From Barthelona sp. PCE (taxonomy: Eukaryota > Metamonada: BaSk clade): DNA of 64,000 nucleotides. Each line of letters opens with the position of its first letter. The first letter of the stretch is position 1. Positions 10,165 to 19,885 of this stretch are shown here, piece by piece. The position numbers and the translations under genes were made by a program. The DNA lies in contig JAUFOR010000002.1 of NCBI GenBank assembly GCA_040285745.1, positions 1,674,001-1,738,000 of the forward strand, given 5' to 3'. The notes beneath the pieces are model-generated. The model made no database searches, had not been told where the DNA came from, and saw nothing but the letters and a program-made list of their open reading frames with translations.

Positions 10165-11502
10165 ATGCGTGAAATCGTCCACATTCAAGCAGGCCAGTGC
10201 GGTAACCAGATCGGTAGCAAGTTCTGGGAGACCATTGCTGATGAGCACGGTGTTGATCCCACTGGTTCTTACCAGGGTCAATCCGACCTCCAATTGGAGC
10301 GTATCAACGTTTACTTCAACGAAGCTGCCGGTGGCAAGTATGTCCCCCGTGCCGTTTTAGTTGATCTTGAGCCTGGTACTATGGATTCCATTCGTGGTAA
10401 CGCTTATGGCCATCTTTTCCGTCCCGATAACTTTATCTTCGGTCAGACCGGTGCCGGTAACAACTGGGCCAAGGGTCACTATACCGAGGGTGCTGAGCTC
10501 ATTGACTCCGTCCTCGATATCGTCCGTAAGGAGGCTGAGTCTTGCGACTGCCTTCAGGGTTTCCAGATCTGTCACTCTCTCGGTGGTGGTACTGGTGCCG
10601 GTATGGGTACCCTCCTCATTGCCAAGATCCGTGAGGAGTATCCCGATCGTCAAATGTGTACTTTCTCCGTCGTTCCTTCCCCCAAGGTTTCTGATACCGT
10701 CGTTGAGCCTTATAACTGTACTCTTTCTGTTCACCAGCTTACTGAGAACTCCGAAGAGACTATGTGTATCGATAACGAAGCTCTTTACGATATTTGTTTC
10801 CGTACCCTTAAGCTCACCACCCCTACCTATGGTGACCTCAACCACCTCGTTTCCATCGTTATGTCTGGTGTTACTTGCTGTCTCCGTTTCCCCGGTCAGC
10901 TTAACTCCGATCTCCGTAAGCTCGCTGTTAACTTGGTTCCTTATCCTCGTCTTCACTTCTTCATGGTTGGTTTCGCTCCCCTCACTTCTCGTGGTTCTTC
11001 TGCCTACCGTCAGATCACTGTTCCCGAGCTCACTTCTCAGATGTTCCACTCTGGTAACATGATGGCTGCCTCTGATCCTCGTCACGGTCGTTACTTGACC
11101 TGTTCCGCCCTCTTCCGTGGTCGTATGTCCTCCAAGGAGGTTGATGAGCAGATGCTTAACATCCAGAACAAGAACTCTTCTTACTTCGTTGAGTGGATTC
11201 CCAACAACATCAAGTCTTCCATTTGTGACATTCCTCCTAAGGGTCTTAAGATGGGTGTTACCTTCATTGGTAACTCCACCTGTATCCAGGAGCTCTTCAA
11301 GCGTGTCCACGATCAGTTCACCAAGATGTTCCGTCGTAAGGCATTCCTTCACTGGTACACTGGTGAGGGTATGGACGAGATGGAGTTCACCGAGGCTGAG
11401 TCCAACATGAACGATCTTGTTGCTGAATACCAACAGTACCAGGATGCCGTTGCTGAGGAGGAAGGCGAGTACGAAGAGGAGGAAGATGATTTCGAATACT
11501 AA
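10165..11502 (+). CDS. Beta-tubulin
   Basis: 445 residues, full length. It starts [17 protein letters not shown]; the MREI tetrapeptide is the signal for tubulin mRNA autoregulation in animals. The GTP-binding loop reads GGGTGAGMG near residue 140 (GGGTGSG in most tubulins, so a conservative S/A change). The partner of alpha-tubulin in microtubules, so this cell makes flagella, a cytoskeleton or at least a spindle. The acidic tail ends EEEEDDFEY, with a C-terminal Tyr as in alpha-tubulins and in trypanosomatid beta-tubulins. Codon use differs strongly from its neighbours: GGT, CGT, GCC, TCC, TTC, CTC and AAG dominate, as expected of a very highly expressed gene. Its 3' flank is duplicated in inverted orientation at 15883-16405. 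Confidence 0.98.
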   Translation: MREIVHIQAGQCGNQIGSKFWETIADEHGVDPTGSYQGQSDLQLERINVYFNEAAGGKYVPRAVLVDLEPGTMDSIRGNAYGHLFRPDNFIFGQTGAGNNWAKGHYTEGAELIDSVLDIVRKEAESCDCLQGFQICHSLGGGTGAGMGTLLIAKIREEYPDRQMCTFSVVPSPKVSDTVVEPYNCTLSVHQLTENSEETMCIDNEALYDICFRTLKLTTPTYGDLNHLVSIVMSGVTCCLRFPGQLNSDLRKLAVNLVPYPRLHFFMVGFAPLTSRGSSAYRQITVPELTSQMFHSGNMMAASDPRHGRYLTCSALFRGRMSSKEVDEQMLNIQNKNSSYFVEWIPNNIKSSICDIPPKGLKMGVTFIGNSTCIQELFKRVHDQFTKMFRRKAFLHWYTGEGMDEMEFTEAESNMNDLVAEYQQYQDAVAEEEGEYEEEEDDFEY

Positions 11503-12028
11503 GGTGTTTGCTATGACAATTTCCCTCAACTCAACTGAATCAATCAATAAACAAACTAGCTGTTTCCAAAAGCCACAATTATGCTGTATGCAGAACATAA
11601 CATATGCCAAAATATCTGTTTAAAGGAAAGAACACTTGTTTGAAAGCAGGCATTTACTATTGTTTTAACATAAACGACTCAATGATTGTTTTCGAACTGT
11701 TAATGCATTAATATGGGTCTCAAAGTGCTGGGGCATGTGCTATAAAGGCTTTAGAGTACACTATTTGTGCAAAAACTTGCACTATCTGTTTTCTTCCGTA
11801 TACCAAGATTTTATCTCGACTCAATCCTAGATTGTAGTTTTATTCAAGAATTGGCGTATCAAAGAGCAGTAGAAGACGATGTTATCATCCACGTACGACT
11901 ACAATAGTTTACTATTGAATAACTTGTATTTGTATCAGACCCATCGAACAGTACATCTTTAATCATAATAACCGTGTTTCTTATTTGTCCGTATTTTCAT
12001 TTAATAAAAATTTTTTCCAATAAATTTT
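11503..12028 (+). repeat. Long inverted repeat, left arm (beta-tubulin 3' flank)
   Basis: This about 525-bp segment starts at, or within a few bases of, the tubulin stop codon. It is repeated in reverse complement at 15883-16405. I compared the arms by eye over nearly their whole length and saw two substitutions near the tubulin end and none in the rest. The match ends at AATAAATTTT (12028), after which the sequences differ completely. The arm includes the tubulin 3'UTR and a conserved 69-bp block (11878-11946) with the perfect hairpin CAATAGT-TT-ACTATTG at 11902-11917. Confidence 0.93.
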
Positions 12029-12240
12029 AGTGGTTGATATTTATCAATCAATCCTGCACATGTTGCCCATATTCAGCAGCACAATTTCAGTGCTAAGCTC
12101 AAATCAAACATTTGCAAAAAAAAACAAGAAGTCGATCATATAGTGGCATTAAATCGTCATAATCATGCGAAAACCCAAAAATAAGACAATAAAACGTTAG
12201 TAAAGAAAAAAATCAATATCCTAGAACAATGCAGGGTACA

Positions 12241-12540
12241 AAAACTTTTAAAAAGCCGTTTTGCCTCATTTTATTAATACACATGGGTTTGTTTGGGAAT
12301 TAGTGGTGCACTTAACTTGCTTAGATGTAGAAAAACCTGCACTATCATTTCTTCGTGTTATCATGCGTTCTTCTCGTTGCTTTCGAGCAATTGTTTTCAC
12401 AACGCGGCGTATCAATAGAAATGTAGAGAGTATTTGATGTTATCATCCACGTGCGACTACAATAGGTAACCTATTGAATAACTCGTTCTTGAATCAGACC
12501 CATCGTCCAATTTTTATTCATAATTATGTGTATATTTACC
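12241..12540 (+). repeat. Diverged third copy of part of the inverted repeat
   Basis: Direct-orientation, much-diverged copy of about 11765-11985. Identity is high only in a core at 12436-12505: GATGTTATCATCCACGT, then CGACTACAATAG, then CTATTGAATAACT, then TCAGACCCATCG. Within it the hairpin is kept with different bases: CAATAGGT-A-ACCTATTG (12460-12476). Short flanking matches (AAAAAC.TGCACTATC, GGCGTATCAA) show that it derives from the same ancestor. Confidence 0.8.
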
Positions 12541-12759
12541 CTGTTTCCCCAACAATAATAATAAAATGCTCTTGCAGTGTTGAGGTTTCAAATAATGTTT
12601 TTATTCTTTAGTATTTTCTCTAAAACATATTAAATTGGTGCTCTGTCCATTTGTATATTAATTAGAATGCGCTTCCATGAAAAATTAGCTAAAAAAAAAG
12701 AAGAATTTGCCGGAATAACTGCGACTTGCACATAAGAGCTTTACAACAAATAGATATCA

Positions 12760-15036
12760 TTAGAAACGGTTGATTCCAAACAGCTGGTCTATCAAATTAA
12801 CAATAGTCCACTCTCTTCCTCTCTCCGTCATTGAACGCGGGAAGTTATGGAAGTGAGTCAGCGACTCAAAGTACAATTTGTCCAACATTTCTGATGCACG
12901 ATGTTCAGTAATCCTCCGCAATAAATTCTGAACGCCAAAGTACCAATCTTTTGAGCTCCAGGCTATCAATGCCCGAATATAATATGCAAACTTGTACAAT
13001 TGTGAATCATCATACTTCCCGCTATTTAATATTGGAATCAGCTCCTCTATTGATCGCAAAAAGCGGGCATCGTCCCAATCTAACCCCACTAACACGCCAC
13101 AGTTCGCGTTGATAAACGGATACTCATAACGACCAATTTTCACCCATTGTGGATTCTCCAAAGTGCGCTCTGCAATTGTTTTAAAACCTGGCGTCTCCGA
13201 TGGATAAATAACAATAGGGTTCAGGTAACGCTTCTCAATTGTAGAATCAACTTTCCTCCTCAACCTAGGATAAAGACCATTAAATGTGTCTTCGCGGTTT
13301 TCTGAACGACTTTCAACATACGCACGTGCCCAATGTACCGATAGGGGCAAGTTGTCTATTCCCAGGTGTGGATATTCCTCAGGCGATAACATAGTGTGTG
13401 TTCCTGGATTGTTGTAATCACGCAGGAAACTATTAATGAACATTCGTAGACGTGGAAGTTCAATCTGAGTGCGATTGTGTGTTCTTAAATGAGGTTTAAT
13501 GAATTCAAACATAGAAATCAGATCAAGATCTGCATCACGACCATGATGTCTGTGCACTGGTCTACCACCATCATATACTTCACGCTGTTCAAAATGATCA
13601 TAATTAATATTCTCCCAATAATATGGGGCACGACAGAACACGTTAAAGAATTCATTGTCTTCACCAATCTTGTTCTTTAGTGTGGACAATGATGTATAAT
13701 CGAAAAGTTGAGCCCAAAACTGAATAAGAGATGTTTCATTACTTCTCTGCATAACAATTTTCTGTAAATCTTCAACAAGTTCTTCATTGTAATGCTTGTA
13801 CATAACAACATAATCATCCGCATCTGCGTTCCAATCATTAACTTCAAAACCAAAAGCGTTCATTTGATCAGAACGATATGAATAAAGGTAAGAAGTGTCA
13901 GTGATGTTCATGCAATGCAACCAGCACCACATTATTGCAAATATTGCAAATTTCTCTCGTTCTTGATCAAATGTCATGTAATAAGTGTCATAAAAAATAT
14001 CCAAATACTGAGATACACTAAGCAGTTCTTCAATATTAGGTAATGTGAGGAAATACTTCGTCGCAACTTCTATAAGCGGAGAGGGTGTTGCATAATGATC
14101 TTCCATAAATGTAAGAGACTCTCTAAATATATCATCAACAATCGGTTTTGTAATCTCAATTGGCTGTGAGAAAAAATTTCTAAACGTATAAATCTTTTCC
14201 AAATACGTTCCTCTATTCATATAGTGCATGAATATTCTACGCCCATCAATCTTTGGGCTCAATGATGGGATCTTCATGAATAATATATCAAGTGGAATTT
14301 CACCATATCGAACCGTGACATTTCTTTGCGACAAGCAATCAAGAATACCGGGGTACTTTTCGACTGAAAGGTTAACGTAGTGTGGCTTAAGCATTGGAAG
14401 AGCAACCTTACCATTACGGTAAAACCGCTTAAACATCATGTAAACAGTCTCCTCCCAACAGGAGTGGAAATCGGATTTCCAATCAACGTTAAAGTCATTG
14501 AAAAATGTGTGAATATACTCTGGTAAAATTGTCGAACCAAGTGAGTGAAAATCCCACCAAAAATCAATGACTTCATCCGTTGATCCTTGTTTAAACTGAA
14601 ATCCTAATTTGTAAGCAATAAAGAATACAGGGAACACGTCAAATATGCTCTTCTCGTGCTCATCTAATCGATTATAAAATTGGAAATAAAGACGCTGGTA
14701 AAGTGGCTCTTCTCCCTCATGCTCTTCTTCTTCACCAAAGTATTCGATATAGTATGGACCCGGGTGTGCATCTTTCATATCAACATATGTATTCAAAAGC
14801 TTCTTCCACTGATTTAAAGTGAGAGAATTTGGTTTAACAGATCTAATTCCTGTTTCAAGAATATTGTGCAAAAATATGGCACCATATTCATGACTTGCTA
14901 TCGCTAAAAGCAGATCGTATGATATTGAACGAGAAGAACATATGTGATCCACACAAATATTGTATCTTCCTGAGTTAAAAGATGTTACAAAATGATCCTC
15001 GCAGTTTAAATTGTGTCTAAATTCAGGTTTCTCCAT
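12760..15036 (-). CDS. Unrecognised 758-residue protein inside the inverted repeat
   Basis: I do not recognise this protein. It starts at an ATG (MEKPEFRHNLNCEDHF) and is full length without a stop, with ordinary codon use for the window. No signal peptide or membrane segment is obvious. It is rich in aromatic residues (many Phe, Tyr and Trp) and reads as largely alpha-helical, with a His-rich patch RPVHRHHGRDAD near residue 495. There is no DDE, tyrosine-recombinase or reverse-transcriptase motif, so nothing marks it as a transposase although it sits between long inverted repeats. It lies alone, 730 bp from the end of the left arm and 850 bp from the right arm. Confidence 0.75.
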   Translation of the reverse strand: MEKPEFRHNLNCEDHFVTSFNSGRYNICVDHICSSRSISYDLLLAIASHEYGAIFLHNILETGIRSVKPNSLTLNQWKKLLNTYVDMKDAHPGPYYIEYFGEEEEHEGEEPLYQRLYFQFYNRLDEHEKSIFDVFPVFFIAYKLGFQFKQGSTDEVIDFWWDFHSLGSTILPEYIHTFFNDFNVDWKSDFHSCWEETVYMMFKRFYRNGKVALPMLKPHYVNLSVEKYPGILDCLSQRNVTVRYGEIPLDILFMKIPSLSPKIDGRRIFMHYMNRGTYLEKIYTFRNFFSQPIEITKPIVDDIFRESLTFMEDHYATPSPLIEVATKYFLTLPNIEELLSVSQYLDIFYDTYYMTFDQEREKFAIFAIMWCWLHCMNITDTSYLYSYRSDQMNAFGFEVNDWNADADDYVVMYKHYNEELVEDLQKIVMQRSNETSLIQFWAQLFDYTSLSTLKNKIGEDNEFFNVFCRAPYYWENINYDHFEQREVYDGGRPVHRHHGRDADLDLISMFEFIKPHLRTHNRTQIELPRLRMFINSFLRDYNNPGTHTMLSPEEYPHLGIDNLPLSVHWARAYVESRSENREDTFNGLYPRLRRKVDSTIEKRYLNPIVIYPSETPGFKTIAERTLENPQWVKIGRYEYPFINANCGVLVGLDWDDARFLRSIEELIPILNSGKYDDSQLYKFAYYIRALIAWSSKDWYFGVQNLLRRITEHRASEMLDKLYFESLTHFHNFPRSMTERGREWTIVNLIDQLFGINRF

Positions 15037-15882
15037 AAAAAAACTGATTCAAGTGAAAGAAAGTGAACAAAACAAAAACAGTTCAACACGCTTAAATGCG
15101 TTAATATCACTTACCAAAAAACTGTTTTGTCAAACGCATACATTTAGGATGGAACAAAAAGTATATTATCATTAAGAAAAGCTGTTTTTACGCTATAGCT
15201 CAAATGCATGTTCTTAGTCGTCCAAATTTTCTCTGCATTACATACATTGTGTTTCTGACAGCGTGTTTTATAATAATAATAACAGAAATTCATTTACATT
15301 CAAAATAGAAATTTTTTTAACATAATAATTTCTCTTTAAAAGGGATTTCTTCACAAAATAAAATTGCATATATGAATTTATTTGCTTTTCAAAAGAAAAT
15401 CTGTCAAATTAGGTTGAGCAGAAATTATTTTTAGACAGGTTTTCGTATAGCTATTATAAAGCATATTTATAAATTTATTTAATACTTGTTTAAATTATGA
15501 AATGAGAATTAATGTACTAAAATACTGTATTATCCTTATACGTGAAGAAAAAAAAAACACCCAAAAAATGTCTATGAATAGTAAAATTTTGTCAGTAAAT
15601 ATAGCACAACAATTATTAAGATAAGTAAAAACACTTTTTGGTGACTGATACTTGTGTATGTTTTTTAGTAACTTTTGTGGAATGATTTATGGAAAAATAG
15701 CATTGTTATGGAATTATTAAAGAACAACAATTAAACTAAATCCATATTTATGGATTCAAACACTGTATAAAAAAATTTTCTTATCAATTGTTACAAATTT
15801 ATGGATATTGTCTCTGCAACAACACATTAGATATGTACTACATGTGTATTTCAATCATTTAGAAATACGTTTTCTATGAAGG
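15037..15882. other. Intergenic region, 846 bp
   Basis: Very AT-rich sequence between the start of the 758-residue gene and the right arm of the inverted repeat. It has homopolymer A and T runs and only short chance ORFs. The promoter of the 758-residue gene must lie at its left end. Nothing else is seen. Confidence 0.55.
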
Positions 15883-16405
15883 AAAATTTATTGGAAAAAA
15901 TTTTTATTAAATGAAAATACGGACAAATAAGAAACACGGTTATTATGATTAAAGATGTACTGTTCGATGGGTCTGATACAAATACAAGTTATTCAATAGT
16001 AAACTATTGTAGTCGTACGTGGATGATAACATCGTCTTCTACTGCTCTTTGATACGCCAATTCTTGAATAAAACTACAATCTAGGATTGAGTCGAGATAA
16101 AATCTTGGTATACGGAAGAAAACAGATAGTGCAAGTTTTTGCACAAATAGTGTACTCTAAAGCCTTTATAGCACATGCCCCAGCACTTTGAGACCCATAT
16201 TAATGCATTAACAGTTCGAAAACAATCATTGAGTCGTTTATGTTAAAACAATAGTAAATGCCTGCTTTCAAACAAGTGTTCTTTCCTTTAAACAGATATT
16301 TTGGCATATGTTATGTTCTGCATACAGCATAATTGTGGCTTTTGGAAACAGCTAGTTTGTTTATTGATTGATTCAGTTGAGTAGAGGGAAATTGTCATAG
16401 CAAAT
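15883..16405 (-). repeat. Long inverted repeat, right arm
   Basis: Reverse complement of 11503-12028. The distal end (16400-16405) corresponds to the bases next to the tubulin stop codon. Beyond it no tubulin coding sequence is found, so only the 3' flank is duplicated. The 69-bp block is at 15965-16033 and its hairpin at 15994-16009. Confidence 0.93.
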
Positions 16406-16549
16406 ACTCTATGGTTAATTCTAAGGTTTGTCACCATAAATGTTTATAAAAGATCCATATGCCAAAAGAATACTTGAAAAGACATAGAAACTCAGTGATT
16501 CTTGTTTCCCCTTTCTTGTCCCTCTTACGACTAATTTTTTGTTCATAAT

Positions 16550-17167
16550 ATGAGTGCTGCAGCATTAATCGCCAAACTTAACGCCCAAAATGCACCCGTT
16601 GGGAACTCACCACAAAATCGTCCTAAACCTAATAATCCAAAACGTAGTTCAGTCAGGGATTTAGGAAAAATGCTTGCGTCTAACCAAAATGCAATGATGG
16701 GTATGATGGGTCAACAGCAAAAGACGAGATCAGCACCCCTGGGTACTGTATCTGCAACAATTCCTGAAACATTATCAATTGAAGGTGTTTTTTTGGTAGC
16801 AAAGGAGATGATCACCGGGTATGAGACAACAGAGAGTACAAGAGGTCTTGTTTCAGCAATGAAAATCGTTTCAGACACTAATGATGATCCTAATCCTAAC
16901 AGAAATAAGCTAAACGAGTTTTTGCGAGAGAATCTGTATGATTTAGAAACGTATGATATGATGGGATCTTTCTTATTGGAATTTTTCATTAGACTTGGTT
17001 CTTTTTGCAGTCTTATGAATCCCACTACCCTTCCAAAGACCGAAGTTCGCTCCACTAACCGAAATCAACCAACTATGCAGCCTAAATCCATTGTTTCTAA
17101 GGTTTCATCAGAAAAAATTAACAGATCGAATCTTCTTGATGATCTAAGTGATTCTGACGAAGAGTAA
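16550..17167 (+). CDS. Unrecognised 205-residue protein
   Basis: Starts MSAAALIAKLNAQNAPVGN. The first 70 residues are Asn/Pro/Gln/Met-rich and look disordered, including KRSSVRDLGKMLASNQ and a run MMGMMGQQQ. A central part (about 75-150) reads as helical and folded: FLVAKEMITGYETTE, KLNEFLRENLYDLETYDMM. A Ser/Asp tail ends LLDDLSDSDEE, which resembles a CK2-type acidic site. No family is recognised. It begins 145 bp after the inverted-repeat arm and is followed by the TUG-like gene on the same strand. Confidence 0.7.
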   Translation: MSAAALIAKLNAQNAPVGNSPQNRPKPNNPKRSSVRDLGKMLASNQNAMMGMMGQQQKTRSAPLGTVSATIPETLSIEGVFLVAKEMITGYETTESTRGLVSAMKIVSDTNDDPNPNRNKLNEFLRENLYDLETYDMMGSFLLEFFIRLGSFCSLMNPTTLPKTEVRSTNRNQPTMQPKSIVSKVSSEKINRSNLLDDLSDSDEE

Positions 17168-17369
17168 ATTGTATAGAATTATTTCTATGTTGCTAAAAAA
17201 CGTGTTTACAGGAATTAAACAGTACCTGTTGAAGAAAAATCTACTTTTCAATGATTTCAACACAATTTCCCCTCAAGATCATTTTCAAAAGCAACTATAT
17301 GCCAATTTCAAGTGAAATAGAATAGTTGGTGGACTTTGAGCCTGTTTTTTGCAGTATCACCCATTTCCA

Positions 17370-18674
17370 ATGCGAAAGGTTAAAATCACACACGATCGGA
17401 GCTCATATGAGATTGAAGTATGTGAAACATCCCCTATTATTTTGGCTGTGAGGGAAGCAGTTCGCAATATTGAGAACATTGATTCAGGAATCGAATACAG
17501 CTTTTATGCACAAGAAGGTCGCAAGCAAGTTTTAGTTGATAGCATATCAACATTACGAGGACGACCAGAATTAATTTTGAAAAGAAGAATAGTTTCTAAG
17601 AAGCCATCTTTACTTGTATTCCGTACTCCAACAGGTACAAAGAGGGGGAGATTTGAACCCACCACAACACTGGGTGATATTTTACGGGAACTTGATATTC
17701 CATTAAAAACCGAATCTGGTTCTATCCGTGTTAGTTATGGAGGTCATTTACATCCTGTAGACATGCTAGATGAGATATCGGTTGCGGATATATCAACAGA
17801 AAGTACGATGATGTGTTTTGTTGAGTACATTCAGGCAGAAACCGAGGTTGAAATAGATGCTGAACATGTACAGCTTAAGGAAGAAGTAGAAGAGAAAACC
17901 GTTGTGGGGGAGGAATCAATAATGGAGAAGGTTGAGACACCAAACATTGAGACACATCCAGTTGAGAACGAAAGTCCAGTTGAAGAAATGGAACCTATCA
18001 ATGAACCATCATTGGAGTTCAGACCCTTTCCAAGTGAAGAACCAAGGAAAACTGCGAAAAAAAGCAGAGGTTTAATGGGGGCATTAAAAGCTGTACGAGA
18101 AACTAAGATGGAGGAGGTGTTGGAAGAACCCAGCGTTGAGCATGAAAAAGAAGAGGAACCTAAGGAACGATTTTGGGGACGTCCAGCAACAACTGGTGGG
18201 GCTAGAGTAGTGAAAAAAACTATTAACAAAGAAGAAGAAGAACAAAAGCAACTAAGACGCGAAGAAATGTCCATTTATTTGGGTATTCTCGAGAGAGAAC
18301 AGACAAAGAAACAAATGCTACAGAAATTTTTGACTGCCGAACAAAGAGAGCGATTGATGAAGGCTCATATTAAAGAGTATGATACTTGTGTTATCGATGT
18401 TGTCTGTACAGCAACGAACGAGCACGCTTACATCACTCTTGATTCCAATAGTTCGACCCGTGTCATTGCTGATATGCTGGAAGAACAGGCTGGTATCTTA
18501 CTCACAGAAAATGTGTCGTTGAGGACAATGCTTGGCCCCCTTGATATGAATATCAGCCTTAAGGAAGCTGATTTAGTACCAGCAGGTCGCGTCTTGTTAA
18601 CGGGTGAAGTGAGTTTCTCATCTGCTTTCCTTGAAGAACATTCTAGTTTTACATTCCCAGAGGCCAGGGAGTGA
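17370..18674 (+). CDS. TUG/ASPSCR1-like UBX-domain protein
   Basis: 434 residues from the ATG at 17370 (MRKVKITHDRSSYEIEV). Two ubiquitin-like segments occupy about 1-75 (ILAVREAVRNIENIDSG) and about 80-155 (FRTPTGTKRGRFEPTTTLGDILREL). An acidic Glu-rich linker (about 155-290) is followed by a helical stretch (LRREEMSIYLGILEREQTKK) and a C-terminal UBX-like beta-grasp at about 335-430 (CTATNEHAYITLDSNSSTRVIADMLEEQ). This is the order seen in TUG/ASPSCR1, a p97/Cdc48 adaptor acting on membrane traffic. The assignment comes from domain order and local similarity. The stop is 46 bp from the convergent transporter. Confidence 0.6.
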   Translation: MRKVKITHDRSSYEIEVCETSPIILAVREAVRNIENIDSGIEYSFYAQEGRKQVLVDSISTLRGRPELILKRRIVSKKPSLLVFRTPTGTKRGRFEPTTTLGDILRELDIPLKTESGSIRVSYGGHLHPVDMLDEISVADISTESTMMCFVEYIQAETEVEIDAEHVQLKEEVEEKTVVGEESIMEKVETPNIETHPVENESPVEEMEPINEPSLEFRPFPSEEPRKTAKKSRGLMGALKAVRETKMEEVLEEPSVEHEKEEEPKERFWGRPATTGGARVVKKTINKEEEEQKQLRREEMSIYLGILEREQTKKQMLQKFLTAEQRERLMKAHIKEYDTCVIDVVCTATNEHAYITLDSNSSTRVIADMLEEQAGILLTENVSLRTMLGPLDMNISLKEADLVPAGRVLLTGEVSFSSAFLEEHSSFTFPEARE

Positions 18675-18720
18675 TTATAGGCCAAATATTTTAATTAAAA
18701 ATAAAAATTAATGAATTTAA

Positions 18721-19716
18721 TTAGACAGCATCGTTTTTGTCGTTATTCTTCTTGTTGTTTTTGTCTTTATCTTCCCTGACGGCCTCATATACCGACAGAC
18801 CCATACCAGAGGACATAAACACTATACCACCAATGAAGATTAGATTGATCGCCATGTTATCAAAAAGAGCACCAAAAATTCCGGAGAAAATGGGCTGTAA
18901 CAATAAAAAGAGCCCTGTAATTGCAGCAGACTTCATTTTAGCGTTACAATATGCATAAAGCAAAGTGTTGGCACTCATTATAACACTGTTATAAACAATT
19001 GTGGGGAGATACTCGAACTTATATGACCAAGGATTAGGTTGGAAGAATTCTAATAGGACAATAAGTGGTGTACCAAATAAATAAGTATAGAAACAGAACC
19101 ATCTTTGAGAAATTTTTCCGTCCTTCGTAATGTCATGTTGCAAAGCTAAATACCATCCAAAAAGCATTACGTTAGCGAGCAAAGACATGAACCCCCAAAT
19201 ATTATCAGCTTTGAGTGGTTGGGCAAAGGCAGATAAACCAATTCCGGCAAAACAAACTAGATAACCGATTGTTTTGCGGACATTAGCCGTAATACTCTCC
19301 GTCTTGTATATTATAGAAAAGATCCATGCGAAAACTGATATTCCCATCATCATTGTACCCACAAGACGAACATTTGTTAATGAAATACCATAGAAGATCG
19401 TCCATTGAATTGCAAATACGTACATGACACCAGCCCCTGCCAATGTAAGAACTTCTTTACGTGTAAATTTTGGATTAGGTGTACCATTGGGAGCAAATAT
19501 GGTAAACAGGTAAAAAAACAATAAACTGATAGGGGCTGCGGTTGCAGCAAGAAGAATAGGGGGAACAGGAACGCGATTTGTGAGGATGGATTGACAAACA
19601 TACAGTATCTCAACTACGACTAAAAGCAGGTAAGGTATAGCGATTTGAAAGCCTGATTTCTGTTCAAAATAAACATGTTGTGCACTATCCTGTACGTCTT
19701 GAAGCTCAGTTTCCAT
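18721..19716 (-). CDS. Drug/metabolite transporter (DMT) family membrane protein
   Basis: 331 residues with about ten hydrophobic segments, the number of the EamA/nucleotide-sugar-transporter branch of the DMT superfamily. Examples are IAIPYLLLVVVEILYVCQSI (about 24-43), ILLAATAAPISLLFFYLF and GLFLLLQPIFSGIFGALF. The last of these resembles the second-half signature, where a 'PI.sgi.g....ge' pattern is usual. The C-terminus is charged (EDKDKNNKKNND). Substrate unknown. It converges with the TUG-like gene. Confidence 0.75.
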   Translation of the reverse strand: METELQDVQDSAQHVYFEQKSGFQIAIPYLLLVVVEILYVCQSILTNRVPVPPILLAATAAPISLLFFYLFTIFAPNGTPNPKFTRKEVLTLAGAGVMYVFAIQWTIFYGISLTNVRLVGTMMMGISVFAWIFSIIYKTESITANVRKTIGYLVCFAGIGLSAFAQPLKADNIWGFMSLLANVMLFGWYLALQHDITKDGKISQRWFCFYTYLFGTPLIVLLEFFQPNPWSYKFEYLPTIVYNSVIMSANTLLYAYCNAKMKSAAITGLFLLLQPIFSGIFGALFDNMAINLIFIGGIVFMSSGMGLSVYEAVREDKDKNNKKNNDKNDAV

Positions 19717-19885
19717 TTTTTATAAGGAAATAAGGGACTAAATGAAGTAGTACCCCATCCCAAGCTCAGAAATTCTCATCCTTCAAAGACCACTTCCTTG
19801 GGCAGGAACACAGGGTAAATCGTACCCCTATGGATTGTAGCAAATTCGAATCAGTTGCTGATTGAAAAGTTAACAATTTTATGTT

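Noticed and set aside
10357-11610. 417-codon open frame antisense to beta-tubulin
   Set aside because: It mirrors the biased codon use of the tubulin gene (few stops in the antisense frame), has no recognisable domain and is Thr/Leu/Val low-complexity.
11503-16405. Inverted repeats as a classic DNA transposon with TIRs
   Set aside because: No transposase-like catalytic motif in the internal gene, and no target-site duplication that I can identify; kept as an open question in the findings.
17641-17670. tRNA B-box-like sequence on the minus strand
   Set aside because: Lies inside the TUG-like coding region with no matching A box or cloverleaf.
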